A stretch of 16,921 nt of DNA from assembly GCA_900547155.1 (NCBI GenBank), contig URFH01000041.1, forward strand, positions 1-16,921, written 5' to 3'. The notes below the pieces were generated by a model. The model made no database searches. It saw nothing but the letters and a program-made list of their open reading frames with translations, and was not told the DNA's origin. Shown here in pieces: positions 5,199 through 13,942 of the stretch (position 1 is the stretch's first letter; each line of letters begins with the position of its first letter). Source of the DNA: an uncultured bacterium (GTDB lineage Bacteria > Cyanobacteriota > Vampirovibrionia > Gastranaerophilales > Gastranaerophilaceae). A program made the translations under genes and the position numbers.

Positions 5199-8100
5199 AT
5201 GCTTCTAGATTATCTGAAACAAAAAAACTACCTGAATATCGAAAAAATACAGGCATTTTTGTCGAAAAAATGCTCATTTACCGTGACGGGGCTCACCTCG
5301 TTTTTGCGCCTGACCTCACTTGCACTTGCGGCTTCGCAAAAACGCGTGATTTTCATTACCGCAACCGAACAAAACTGCCTGAAATACAAACACGACCTCG
5401 AAAAATTCTATAATATCGACTCAAAAATCTTCCCCTATCAGGATGTTTCAATCTATGACGGTGTTTCGCCCAACCTCTACAAATACGCCGAACAAACCGA
5501 AATTTTAAGAAACCTCAACAGCGAAGAACTCCTGCTCGTGCCCGTAAAAGCGCTTCTGGAGAAATTTCCCGAAAAAAACTTCTACGAAACAAATACAATA
5601 AAAATCAAAACCGGCGATGAAATCGATACAAACGAATTTGCTAAAAAACTCGTAAATCTCGGCTATAAACGCGTTACAATGGTGAGCGATATCGGCGAAT
5701 TCAGCGTTCGCGGCGACATAATCGATGTTTTCTCATTCGCTAAAAACCCCGTGAGGATTGAACTCTGGGGCGATGAGGTCACGGACATAAGATTTTTTAA
5801 TAACGAAACCCAAAGAAGCATAGAAAAAGTCCAAAAAGCAGAAATACTGCCCGTTTACAAGTTCCTGGCGGACGAAAAAAGCGTAAAATCTTTCATAAAA
5901 GATATTAAAGAAGAAACAAAAAAGGCCGAAAACAAGGAAAACGCCGACATTTTACGCGAAATGACCGGTGAACTAACCGAAAAAGCCGAAAACGAAAATT
6001 ATTTCGAGGGAATCGAATATTTCCAGAGCTATTTTAATAAAAACGCGAAAAACCTTATCGAACTTGCTGATGACGACTTTGTGTTGGTTTTTGACGAATC
6101 GACCGAGGTTTTTTCACGCTTCAACCAGATTGCTCAAAACTACGATAAACAAATCCTCGAAAACAGCGCTAAAGCTCTGAATTTGCCCTTAAAAGACCGC
6201 GCGCATACAGATTTTGAGGAGTTTATGGCGCAAATTGCTCCGCGCGTGAAAGTTTACCTTGATAATTTCCTTGATACGGTTTCGGATTTTATCGTGGAGT
6301 TCCAAAGCTCCGTGATTGCGGGCTTTTCCTCGAAGATGGAGGAAATAATCGCGTTCGTTGACGAAAAAATGAAAAACGGCTACAAGGTCGTCATTGCAAC
6401 CGATTACAGAAACAGAATCGAAGAAATTTTGAGGAATTTTGAGATTCCTTATTCAAATGAACCCGATGAGGGCGTTATGCTCGCCGAAAACCTTGCTCTG
6501 GGCGGGTCAGAAGTCGAAGATTTAAAACTTGTTGTCCTGACGGATAAAGAACTTTTCAACAAAAAATCAAAAGACATCACAGCCCAGAAAAAGAGCTATT
6601 ACAAGGAAAAAGCCGAATATATCGAGTCAATAAACGACATAAAAGAGGGCGAATACGTTGTCCATCAGGTGCATGGCGTGGGGCTTTACAAGGGGCTGTC
6701 AAAACAGGAGATTGACGGGCAATTAAAGGACTATTTGACCATCGAATACGCCTGCGGGGACAAACTCCATATGCCTGCCGAGCAAATCAACCTCCTGTGC
6801 CGTTTCAGAGGCGCGGGCGCAACTCATCCGAAGCTTTCCAGAATGGGCGGAAACGACTGGCAGACCACGAAAACCCGCGCTAAAAAGGCAATCGAAGAAA
6901 TCGCAAAAGATTTGCTGCGGCTTTATGCAAAACGCGAAGTCGCCGAGGGGATTGCGTTTGAGCCGGATACAGTCTGGCAGTATGAGATGGAGGAGGCGTT
7001 TGAATTCACGGAAACGCCCGATCAGATGAAAGCAATTCAGGATACAAAAGCTGACATGGAGAATCCAAAGCCAATGGACAGGCTGATTTGTGCCGATGTC
7101 GGGTTCGGGAAGACAGAAATCGCAATCAGGGCGATTTTTAAGGCGGTTATGACCGGAAAACAGGCGGCAATCGTTGTTCCGACCACAATCCTTGCTTTGC
7201 AGCATTTTCAGACGATTTCAGAGCGATTTAAGCCTTTTCCTGTGAAAGTTGAGCTCCTTTCGCGCTTTCGCAGCGCAAAAGAGCAGAAAGAAACCGTAAA
7301 ACGCCTTGGCACAGGCGAATGCGACGTAATTATCGGCACGCACAGGCTTTTGCAGAACGATATAATTTTCAAAGACCTCGGACTGCTAGTAATCGACGAA
7401 GAACACCGCTTTGGCGTTCGTCACAAGGAAAAACTCAAAATGCTGCGCAAAAATATTGACATTTTGAGCATGTCAGCCACACCCATCCCGAGAACGCTCT
7501 ACATGTCGCTTTCTGGCATAAAAGATATGAGCGTAATCAACACCGCCCCGATGAATCGCCTGCCGATAAAGACTTATGTCGGCGCGTACAACGAAACTTA
7601 TATAAAAAATGCCATAAACCACGAACTCGAGCGTGACGGACAGGTTTTTTGCCTTTACAACCGCGTGGAAACGATTTTTGAGTTTGCAACACAGCTCCAC
7701 AGTATCGTACCTAACGCCAGAATTGCCGTTGCGCACGGTCAAATGGAGGAAAAAGAGCTTGAGCGCGTTATGGTTGAGTTTGCGGAGCACAAATATGACA
7801 TTCTTTTGAGCACAACAATCATCGAATCCGGCTTGGACATCCCCAACGCCAACACAATGATGATTTTTGACGCGGACAGGTTCGGTCTGGCGCAGCTTTA
7901 CCAGCTCAGGGGGCGCGTTGGACGCTCTGACAGGCAGGCTTATTGCTATTGTTTCTACAAACCCCAAAAACAGCTCACCGCGGACGCCGTGCAGCGTTTA
8001 AAGGCAATAAAAGAGTTCTCAACGCTCGGCGGAGGGTATCAGGTGGCTTTGCGTGACATTGAAATCAGAGGCGTGGGCAACATTCTCGGCACAAAACAGC

Positions 8101-8687
8101 ACGGGCACATGACAAATATCGGTTTTGACACGTACTGTCAGCTTCTTGAGGAAACAATCAACGAACTGAACGACGAAAAATGCGAAGAAACCGTGAATAC
8201 AATCGTTGATATCAACGTCACAGCGTACATTCCCGACGAATGGGTCGGCTCAAAAGAGCAAAAAATGATTGAATACAAACGGCTTGCGGATGTAAAAAAC
8301 ACGGTTGAGCTCGAGGCGATTCACGAGGAGTGGAAAGACCGTTTTTCAAAGATTCCGGAGTCAGTCGAAAACTTAATAAAGCTTGTTCATTTGCGGCTTC
8401 TTGCCGGTGAGGCAAAAATCCCCGTAATCCGTGAAACAAGCGAAAATATAAGGATTTACATGCCCTATAACAAGGCTGAATGGAACATAATCGCTTCACA
8501 TTTGGACAAAAATATTACAAAATATATAAAATATACAATTGCCCCCAAGTCGTGCAAAGAGGGCAATTCCATCCTGCTTTTGAACACCGGTGTGCTTAGT
8601 TTTAAAGAAGTATTTAACATATTGAGCGATTTATTCTATTATATAAATAAAATAAGTTACGATTATATGAGTAATAATCAGAATTGA
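5199..8687 (+). CDS. mfd: Transcription-repair coupling factor Mfd
   Basis: 1162 aa from the ATG at 5199, close to the usual length (about 1150). Mfd is a DNA translocase that pushes stalled RNA polymerase off damage and recruits UvrA. The N-terminal third is the UvrB-homology region. The RNA-polymerase interaction domain (CarD/TRCF type) covers about residues 475-545 (EGEYVVHQVHGVGLYKG). The translocase follows: Walker A DVGFGKTE around K638, DEEHRFG around 733-739, SATPIPRTLYMSL, SGLDIPNANT and QLYQLRGRVGRS. The C-terminal TRCF domain that masks UvrA contact ends the protein. It is followed after 19 nt by a PpiC lipoprotein gene, probably in one operon. Very secure. Confidence 0.97.
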   Translation: MLLDYLKQKNYLNIEKIQAFLSKKCSFTVTGLTSFLRLTSLALAASQKRVIFITATEQNCLKYKHDLEKFYNIDSKIFPYQDVSIYDGVSPNLYKYAEQTEILRNLNSEELLLVPVKALLEKFPEKNFYETNTIKIKTGDEIDTNEFAKKLVNLGYKRVTMVSDIGEFSVRGDIIDVFSFAKNPVRIELWGDEVTDIRFFNNETQRSIEKVQKAEILPVYKFLADEKSVKSFIKDIKEETKKAENKENADILREMTGELTEKAENENYFEGIEYFQSYFNKNAKNLIELADDDFVLVFDESTEVFSRFNQIAQNYDKQILENSAKALNLPLKDRAHTDFEEFMAQIAPRVKVYLDNFLDTVSDFIVEFQSSVIAGFSSKMEEIIAFVDEKMKNGYKVVIATDYRNRIEEILRNFEIPYSNEPDEGVMLAENLALGGSEVEDLKLVVLTDKELFNKKSKDITAQKKSYYKEKAEYIESINDIKEGEYVVHQVHGVGLYKGLSKQEIDGQLKDYLTIEYACGDKLHMPAEQINLLCRFRGAGATHPKLSRMGGNDWQTTKTRAKKAIEEIAKDLLRLYAKREVAEGIAFEPDTVWQYEMEEAFEFTETPDQMKAIQDTKADMENPKPMDRLICADVGFGKTEIAIRAIFKAVMTGKQAAIVVPTTILALQHFQTISERFKPFPVKVELLSRFRSAKEQKETVKRLGTGECDVIIGTHRLLQNDIIFKDLGLLVIDEEHRFGVRHKEKLKMLRKNIDILSMSATPIPRTLYMSLSGIKDMSVINTAPMNRLPIKTYVGAYNETYIKNAINHELERDGQVFCLYNRVETIFEFATQLHSIVPNARIAVAHGQMEEKELERVMVEFAEHKYDILLSTTIIESGLDIPNANTMMIFDADRFGLAQLYQLRGRVGRSDRQAYCYCFYKPQKQLTADAVQRLKAIKEFSTLGGGYQVALRDIEIRGVGNILGTKQHGHMTNIGFDTYCQLLEETINELNDEKCEETVNTIVDINVTAYIPDEWVGSKEQKMIEYKRLADVKNTVELEAIHEEWKDRFSKIPESVENLIKLVHLRLLAGEAKIPVIRETSENIRIYMPYNKAEWNIIASHLDKNITKYIKYTIAPKSCKEGNSILLLNTGVLSFKEVFNILSDLFYYINKISYDYMSNNQN

Positions 8688-8706
8688 AATAGAAAGAGGA
8701 GCGCTA

Positions 8707-9828
8707 ATGCGTAAACTTAAATTATTGGCAGCCACAGCAGCATTTTCACTGTTGCTTTGCGGATGTGTCAACAAAAACGCGGTAATCACCGTAAACAACG
8801 AAGCAATCACAAAACAGCAGTACGAACAGGCTTTTGACGCGATTGCCAACAACTCGATGTTCTCACAAATGGGCATTGACCTTAAAAAAGAACCTGACAG
8901 TTTTCTTCATTTAATGCTGAAAGAAAGGGTTGTGAACGATTTGACAATAAAAACCCTGCTTGATCAGGAAATCAAGAAAAAACACATAAAAGTTACAAAC
9001 GACGATATCAATAATGAGCTGAAAAGCATTATTGACAAGGTCGGTTCAAAGGAAAAATTCAACGAAATCCTTAAACAAAACGGCGTAAGCACCGCACAGT
9101 TCAAAAAAGACCTCACTGACGAGCTAAAAGTGAGAAAACTCGTGGACAGCCTTTCAGTTGTGGCTGTTAGCGACGCTGACGCTAAAAAATTCTACGATAC
9201 AAACAAAGACAAATTCAAATTCCCTGACAGAGTTCGCGCTTCTCACATCCTAATCAGCGCAAACGAAGAGGAATTGAAAGCTAAATTCGCTAACGAGGAC
9301 AAAAACCTTACAGAAGCGCAAATTAACGAAAAAGTTAAAAAAGAAATGGCAACAAAGCTTGAAAAAGCTCAAAAAATCCTCGCAGAAGTTAAGAAAGACA
9401 AATCACAGTTCGCAAAAATCGCAAAAGAAAACTCTGATGACACAGTAAGTGCAAAAGATGGCGGCGATTTGAACTTCTTCGGCAAGGAAGAAATGGTCGA
9501 ACCGTTCTCAAAAGCTGCTTTTTCAATGAAACCTAACACGATTTCCGAAATCGTTACCACACCTTACGGATATCACATTATTATGGTTACTGACCGCGTG
9601 AAAGCGGGCATTGAGCCGTTTGAAAAAGTAAAACCCGAGATAAAAGATTATCTTGAAAATCAGGAAAAAGTGAAAGTTCTTCAGCAATTTGTTGAAACTC
9701 TGAAAAAAAATGCTAAAATAGTCTATAACGACCCGAGTTTCAATCCTGAAGTTATTCAGAAAAAACTCAAGGAACAATCAAAAAATAATCCTGCATTGAT
9801 GGATTCTCAAAAATCGGCTAAGGAATAA
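8707..9828 (+). CDS. PpiC/SurA-like peptidyl-prolyl isomerase lipoprotein
   Basis: 373 aa. The N-terminus has a lysine-rich start, a hydrophobic core and the lipobox LCGC with lipidated Cys20, so it is a lipoprotein acting outside the cytoplasm. Residues about 25-150 resemble the SurA N-terminal chaperone region. A parvulin domain follows at about 175-297 (RASHILI, GGDLNFFGKEEMVEPF, PYGYHIIMV). It carries an extra charged helical insert (about 187-225) between the first strand and the rest, as in PrsA/SurA-type proteins of some lineages. It should help fold secreted or outer-membrane proteins such as the barrel at the left edge. It has an AGAGGAG ribosome site. It lies 19 nt after mfd and is followed by a strong terminator. 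Confidence 0.9.
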   Translation: MRKLKLLAATAAFSLLLCGCVNKNAVITVNNEAITKQQYEQAFDAIANNSMFSQMGIDLKKEPDSFLHLMLKERVVNDLTIKTLLDQEIKKKHIKVTNDDINNELKSIIDKVGSKEKFNEILKQNGVSTAQFKKDLTDELKVRKLVDSLSVVAVSDADAKKFYDTNKDKFKFPDRVRASHILISANEEELKAKFANEDKNLTEAQINEKVKKEMATKLEKAQKILAEVKKDKSQFAKIAKENSDDTVSAKDGGDLNFFGKEEMVEPFSKAAFSMKPNTISEIVTTPYGYHIIMVTDRVKAGIEPFEKVKPEIKDYLENQEKVKVLQQFVETLKKNAKIVYNDPSFNPEVIQKKLKEQSKNNPALMDSQKSAKE

Positions 9829-9871
9829 AATATTGTCACCCTCACACAGTGAGCAAATGAGAGAATAACAG

Positions 9872-9906
9872 ATACGCGGGAAAACAAAACCCGCGTATTT
9901 ATTTTA
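9872..9906 (+). terminator. Rho-independent terminator of the mfd operon
   Basis: ATACGCGGG (9872-9880), a 9-nt A-rich loop, CCCGCGTAT (9890-9898), then TTTATTTT. The stem is a perfect 9 bp. It separates the mfd-ppiC transcript from the heptose genes, whose ribosome site AAGGAAA follows at once, so the next genes need their own promoter or read-through. Confidence 0.8.
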
Positions 9907-9921
9907 TGAAAAGGAAACACC

Positions 9922-10935
9922 GTGGACAAAGCACTAAAAAACAGCCTGAATGAATTGATAGACAAGTTTGAAAAGGCAAAAATCCTTGTTATCGGCGACA
10001 TAATTCTGGACGAATACCTGTGGGGCAAAACAAACCGCTATTCGCCCGAGGCTCCTGTGCCGATTCTGGAAGTAAAACGCAAAACCTACCTCCCGGGCGG
10101 TGCTGCGAATGTTGCGAACAACATTGCGTCACTCGGCGCAAAAGTATATCTCTCAGGCGTTCTCGGTGAGGATTTGTATTGCAGCGTAATCTCGGATTTA
10201 CTCAAAAAACACAAAATAAACAGTGATTTTGTGATAAATGACCCGTCACGCCCCACAACCGTTAAAACAAGGCTTATCGCCCAGAACAACAAGCACCTTG
10301 CCCGTGTTGACAACGAAACGGACGAGCCGGTTTCCGCCGAAATTCAAAAACAAATCTACAAAAATCTTGAAAAAGTCATTGATGAAGTCGATTTGATAAT
10401 ACTTTCCGACTATGTAAAGGGCGTTTTGACCGGAGAACTGGTAAAAGATATCGTAAAACTCGCAAACCGCCACGACAAAACAATCCTCATGGACCCCAAA
10501 GGCCAAGATTTTTCCAAATATTCGGGCGTGGATATTCTCGTACCCAACATGGATGAAGCGCTTATTGCAACAAAATCCTCCAGAATCCGTCCTATCAAGG
10601 AAATTGCGGCTGATTTGAGAAAAATTTGCCTTGCGGACAAAGTAATCATCACCATGAGCGCTGACGGTGCTTATTATTACGACGGAATCGACGAAATCGT
10701 CATGGAATCCTATTCCACCGAGGTTTACGACGCAACCGGCGCCGGCGATACGTTTGTCGCTACTTTAGGGCTTGCTCTGGCGGTTTCGGGCATGGATTAT
10801 GAAAAATCACTCATGCTCGCGAACTACGCAGCGGCCGTTGCGGTCAAAAAAGTCGGCACTTTCGCCATAAAACCCGTCCAAATCAAAGAACTGGTCAAAG
10901 TAGCATATAACAACTCCGGAGCAAACATTGGGTAA
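9922..10935 (+). CDS. rfaE1: D-glycero-beta-D-manno-heptose-7-phosphate kinase (HldE N-domain type)
   Basis: 337 aa, PfkB/ribokinase fold. GTG start after AAGGAAA. Family marks: VIGDIILDEYLWGKTNRYSPEAPVP (residues 23-47), LPGGAANVANN (57-67), VDILVPNMDEA and the ATP/anion-hole motif DATGAGDTF (270-278) with catalytic Asp276. It phosphorylates heptose-7-phosphate to the 1,7-bisphosphate in ADP-heptose synthesis for the LPS inner core. In E. coli this activity is fused to the nucleotidyltransferase in HldE; here the two are separate overlapping genes. Specificity within PfkB is supported by the partner gene and the SPEAPVP motif. Confidence 0.93.
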   Translation: MDKALKNSLNELIDKFEKAKILVIGDIILDEYLWGKTNRYSPEAPVPILEVKRKTYLPGGAANVANNIASLGAKVYLSGVLGEDLYCSVISDLLKKHKINSDFVINDPSRPTTVKTRLIAQNNKHLARVDNETDEPVSAEIQKQIYKNLEKVIDEVDLIILSDYVKGVLTGELVKDIVKLANRHDKTILMDPKGQDFSKYSGVDILVPNMDEALIATKSSRIRPIKEIAADLRKICLADKVIITMSADGAYYYDGIDEIVMESYSTEVYDATGAGDTFVATLGLALAVSGMDYEKSLMLANYAAAVAVKKVGTFAIKPVQIKELVKVAYNNSGANIG

Positions 10936-11398
10936 ACTAATAAAAAGAGAAGAATTGCAGCCGCTTCTGGCGGATTTGCGCTCACAGGGCAAAACAATCG
11001 TAACCACGAACGGATGTTTCGACATTTTGCATGTCGGGCATGTCAGATATTTGCAAAAAACAAAGACTTTTGCGGATATTTCGCTTGTTTGTTTGAATTC
11101 TGACGTTTCTGTTAAGAAAATCAAAGGCCCCGACCGCCCCGTGAACAACGAAAACGACCGCGCGGAGATACTTTGCGCGCTTTCCTGCGTGGATTATGTG
11201 GTTCTTTTTGACGAATCTTCGCCAGAAAAGCTTTTGTGCGAGATAAAACCCGATGTCCATACAAAAGGCGCTGATTACACGGTAGAAACGCTGCCCGAGG
11301 CAAAAGCAATTATGGAAAATGGCGGCAGGATTGAATTTATAAGCTTTGTCGAGGGAAAATCGACAACTTCGATTATTGAAAAAATGAAAACCTGCTGA
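10928..11398 (+). CDS. rfaE2: D-glycero-beta-D-manno-heptose-1-phosphate adenylyltransferase
   Basis: 156 aa, cytidylyltransferase-like fold with NGCFDILHVGHVRYL (residues 28-42; the catalytic HxGH is H35-H38), KIKGPDRPVNNENDRAEIL and a C-terminal EGKSTTSII that closes the nucleotide site. It makes ADP-heptose for LPS. The start is TTG at 10928, 8 nt inside the kinase gene, with GGAG at 10918-10921, so the two are translationally coupled. After its stop only 23 nt remain before the long-hairpin element B. Confidence is high from the motifs and the context. Confidence 0.93.
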   Translation: MGKLIKREELQPLLADLRSQGKTIVTTNGCFDILHVGHVRYLQKTKTFADISLVCLNSDVSVKKIKGPDRPVNNENDRAEILCALSCVDYVVLFDESSPEKLLCEIKPDVHTKGADYTVETLPEAKAIMENGGRIEFISFVEGKSTTSIIEKMKTC

Positions 11399-11421
11399 TT
11401 CCTTACAAACAAGAATCCAAA

Positions 11422-11546
11422 GTGTGCAGGCAGGTATTTCCCTTTGTAGTGACTATGGGGGAGGGCTCAAAAATTTTGAAATCTGGCAATCTATGTCGAA
11501 TGCCCGGAGGAATCGGAACGGAAAAGGGAAATACCTGCCTGCACAC
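11422..11546 (+). ncRNA. Long-hairpin element, copy B (candidate structured RNA)
   Basis: The left arm 11422-11445 is the exact reverse complement of 11523-11546 (24 bp). The 77-nt interior (11446-11522) is the same length as in copy A. Its first and last blocks match copy A: the 20-mer GTGACTATGGGGGAGGGCTC, and 3' GCCCGGAGGAATCGGAACGG; only the middle 25-30 nt differ. GGGC (11463-11466) pairs with GCCC (11502-11505). The arm sequences are unrelated to those of copy A apart from the inner CTTT/AAAG, so pairing is kept while sequence is not. It lies in the 3' region of rfaE2, between convergent genes; strand is set to align with copy A. No separate terminator follows. Confidence 0.5.
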
Positions 11547-11560
11547 GCAAAATGCCTCTC

Positions 11561-12550
11561 TTAAACCATCTTCAAACAATTCTCAATCTTTGCGACCGAT
11601 TCATCAACCTTTTTCAAATCAATTTCACCCGATTCTGCTTTCTGCGCAAGCGTTTCAATGAGCTGAATCGTTGCGTCATCCGAATTTCTGTAAATAAACA
11701 TGTTTATCCCCGCCTCAATCCCCCTCATACAGGCCTCAAGCGGCGTAAAACCCTTAATTCCGCCCATAACCATGTCATCAGAAATAATCAGCCCCCCGAA
11801 TCCGAGCGTGTTTCTCAAATAACCGAGGGCATTTTTTGAAATTGAGGCAGGCGTTTTGTCCTCATCGAACGCGCTGTAATGAATGTGCGCCGCCATTATT
11901 GCCGGAATTCCCGCATTAATCAAAGTTTTGAACGGTGCAATATGCGTTTTTTCAAGCTCCTCAAAATTCATAAAAAGTTCGGGCATTTCCTTGTGAGAAT
12001 CAACCGAAGTTTCGCCATGACCCGGAAAATGCTTGCCAACAGGGATTATTCCGTTTTCAAGATAAATTTTTGCACAAATTTCACCCATCTTCGCAACAAT
12101 TTCAGGGTCTGACGAAAACGAACGCTCCGCAATTACAGGGTTTTCGGGGTTTGTATCCACATCAAGAACAGGCGCAAAATTCATGTTTATTCCGAACGAT
12201 TTTAGCTCTTTGGCGATTTGTCCGGTTTGTTTTTTCACAAAATCCCCGCCTTTTTTCGCTGCCTCGCGTGCGCAGAGGTATTTTGAGCCGTTGTGGAGGT
12301 TGAGTGTCCTCTCTACGCGCCCGCCTTCCTGGTCAATGCTCAGGAAAATCGGACGGTTTGCCTTATTTTTGATGGTTTTTATGAGGGTTTTGAACTGATT
12401 TTCGCAAATAATGTTGCGCGTAAAAAATATTACCCCGCCAAGCCCTTTTTCAATGGCTTTTGACAGGTTCGGCGAAATTTCTTCCCCCTCCGGCCCCAGA
12501 ATGAACATTCTGTATATTTTTTCTCTTAAATTCATAAAATTATCATACAT
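11561..12550 (-). CDS. nagZ: Beta-N-acetylhexosaminidase, NagZ type (GH3)
   Basis: 329 aa, single GH3 catalytic domain. Key marks: IDQEGGRV (72-79), FAPVLDVDTNP (125-135), KHFPGHGETSVDSH (173-186) with the Asp-His dyad D184/H186 characteristic of NagZ acid/base catalysis, and IISDDMVMGG (256-265) carrying the nucleophile Asp. It removes GlcNAc from anhydro-muropeptides in cell-wall recycling; no signal peptide is seen, which fits a cytoplasmic enzyme. The start could be ATG 12550 or ATG 12535 (MNLREKI, the usual family beginning); neither has a clear ribosome site. A TATAAT lies on the minus strand at 12588-12583. It converges on element B. Confidence 0.92.
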   Translation of the reverse strand: MYDNFMNLREKIYRMFILGPEGEEISPNLSKAIEKGLGGVIFFTRNIICENQFKTLIKTIKNKANRPIFLSIDQEGGRVERTLNLHNGSKYLCAREAAKKGGDFVKKQTGQIAKELKSFGINMNFAPVLDVDTNPENPVIAERSFSSDPEIVAKMGEICAKIYLENGIIPVGKHFPGHGETSVDSHKEMPELFMNFEELEKTHIAPFKTLINAGIPAIMAAHIHYSAFDEDKTPASISKNALGYLRNTLGFGGLIISDDMVMGGIKGFTPLEACMRGIEAGINMFIYRNSDDATIQLIETLAQKAESGEIDLKKVDESVAKIENCLKMV

Positions 12551-12616
12551 TTAATTGAGGTCAGAACGCAAATTTTTGTCGTATTATAATATTAGTTTTA
12601 TCTTGAAAGTCATTGC

Positions 12617-12641
12617 GACCCTGAATCAAGTTCAGGGTGAC
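12617..12641. repeat. Fifth copy of the dispersed palindromic repeat
   Basis: CCCTGAA (12619-12625), TCAAG, TTCAGGG (12631-12637), flanked by GA and TGAC as in the copies at 4828 and 4981. It lies between the divergent nagZ and TPR-like genes, in the 5' untranslated region of the latter. Confidence 0.75.
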
Positions 12642-12680
12642 GGATTTCAGAGATAACACAAGGGGAGTATACTTAAAAAA

Positions 12681-13190
12681 ATGAAAAAAACGTTAGTTTT
12701 ATTTTTAATAGGGATGATAATATTTTCGCTCGCAGCAAAAGACAGTATGGCTGCACGGCGTTCTAAAAAAGGCGGCGGAGCGATTACGCAGGAAGATATG
12801 GACAAAATGTCCACTACAATCGATACGCTTACGAAAAAAGTCTATGCCGCGTCGCTGTTTTCACCTCAGGAAAACGCGCAAATGATTGAAATTAAGATAA
12901 AACTGGACAACCAAATGCTCATCGCGCCCGAAGCTTCCCTTGCACCATTGTATTACAAAGCCGGAAACCTTTATCGTGCCCGTGAATACAGAAAAGAAGC
13001 CATTGATTGCTACCAGACAATCCTTGAGAACTTTTCCGACACTGCACTCGCCCCAAAAGCAACAAAAGCGCTTAAAGATATGGGTGTGAAAGTTGTCGAG
13101 CCCGAACAAAAGAAAACAGAAGACGAAAAACAGCCCGAAAATGGATTAACCACCGGACAGGCGGCTGATATCGAGGCGGGCGATTTATAA
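12681..13190 (+). CDS. Exported TPR-like lineage protein
   Basis: 169 aa. A Sec signal peptide (MKKTLVLFLIGMIIFSLAAK, cleavage after SMA near residue 24) is followed by a basic linker and a helical region. One tetratricopeptide-like unit is visible at about 92-130 (APLYYKAGNLYRAREYRKEAIDC... LAPKATKALKDMG). The C-terminus is Glu/Lys/Pro-rich and disordered. It is probably periplasmic, perhaps part of an envelope assembly, but the partner is unknown. The ribosome site AGGGGAG is about 14 nt from the ATG, longer than usual. It is followed after about 70 nt by the yjbQ-family gene on the same strand. Confidence 0.75.
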   Translation: MKKTLVLFLIGMIIFSLAAKDSMAARRSKKGGGAITQEDMDKMSTTIDTLTKKVYAASLFSPQENAQMIEIKIKLDNQMLIAPEASLAPLYYKAGNLYRAREYRKEAIDCYQTILENFSDTALAPKATKALKDMGVKVVEPEQKKTEDEKQPENGLTTGQAADIEAGDL

Positions 13191-13208
13191 TTTAACTGCT
13201 GAAAACTA

Positions 13209-13237
13209 TTGTGTTATGAAAATGTGTGCGCTAACAT
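13209..13237 (+). promoter_or_regulatory. Candidate promoter of the YjbQ-family gene
   Basis: TTGTGT (13209-13214), a 17-nt spacer, TAACAT (13232-13237), about 25 nt before the ATG at 13263. Both boxes match the sigma-70 consensus at four of six positions. Confidence 0.35.
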
Positions 13238-13262
13238 GTTGTTTTAACACGGAGGAGTTTTT

Positions 13263-13679
13263 ATGGCAGTTATAAATGAGAAATTTTTGATAAATACCCG
13301 CGGATTTACCGATATTATTGATATTACGCAAAAAGTAAAGTCCGTAGTTTATAACCACAACATTAAAAATGCCACAATTATCGTCGCTCTCGCCGGAAGC
13401 ACCGCCGGAATCACTACGATTGAATATGAACCGGGCTTAATTAAAGATTTGCCCGCAATCCTCGATGATATTGCGCCGATGGATAGAAATTACCACCACG
13501 ACGACACATGGCACGACGGAAACGGCTATGCACACATCAGGGCGGCGCTTCTGGGCAGTTCTGTTACGATTCCGTTGATTGACGGCGCGCTTTTGCTCGG
13601 AACATGGCAGCAAATTGTCCTCATTGACTTCGACAACAAGCCCCGCGCGCGCAATATTCATGTGCAGATTTTGTCTTAG
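13263..13679 (+). CDS. YjbQ / UPF0047 family protein
   Basis: 138 aa, the usual size. Family marks: ITTIEYEPGLIKDLPAIL, the metal/phosphate-site stretch YHHDDTWHDGNGYAHIRAALLG (three histidines plus Asp), and GTWQQIVLIDFDNKPRARNIHVQI at the end. E. coli YjbQ has weak thiamine-phosphate synthase activity in vitro; the true role is not settled, so that function should be treated as tentative. It has a strong AGGAG ribosome site about 8 nt before the ATG. Cytoplasmic; no thiamine gene is next to it. Confidence 0.9.
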   Translation: MAVINEKFLINTRGFTDIIDITQKVKSVVYNHNIKNATIIVALAGSTAGITTIEYEPGLIKDLPAILDDIAPMDRNYHHDDTWHDGNGYAHIRAALLGSSVTIPLIDGALLLGTWQQIVLIDFDNKPRARNIHVQILS

Positions 13680-13709
13680 GGTTCGACGGATTGGGTTGAA
13701 TAGTCTTTG

Positions 13710-13741
13710 GGATGGGTTGAATGAAATTGTTCAACCCATCC
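13710..13741. terminator. 12-bp perfect hairpin after the YjbQ gene
   Basis: GGATGGGTTGAA (13710-13721), an 8-nt loop, TTCAACCCATCC (13730-13741). It is strong but has no T run directly after it. It begins 31 nt after the stop codon at 13679 and lies just before repeat R1. A factor-dependent or 3'-end stabilising hairpin is possible. Confidence 0.5.
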
Positions 13742-13749
13742 TACTTTCT

Positions 13750-13860
13750 CCAGCCCTCCCCAACTCGGGGAGGGAGCAGTCGTTGCAATACGTCAGTATT
13801 GCTTACGAATGCGGGTGGGGAACGACCCCAAGCCAGCTTGAAAGCCCAAAAATCACATTT
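13750..13860 (+). repeat. 111-bp repeat, copy R1
   Basis: By hand alignment it matches 14517-14627 at 102 of 111 positions with no gaps. It contains the hairpins CCCTCCCC/GGGGAGGG (13754-13774) and GCAATAC/GTATTGC (13785-13802). In the other copy the second stem has one changed base that still pairs as a wobble. It is non-coding. With R2 it brackets the 71-aa gene and the XRE gene in direct orientation. The remaining sequence up to 13942 holds another hairpin (GGTGGGAA/TTCCCACC, about 13876-13903) and no gene. Confidence 0.85.
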
Positions 13861-13942
13861 TTTCACAACCATGCGGTGGGAACCGTTGCACTTTTCCCAC
13901 CCTACAAATCTATTTTCTTTTAATCTTCATATTTCGGTTAAA

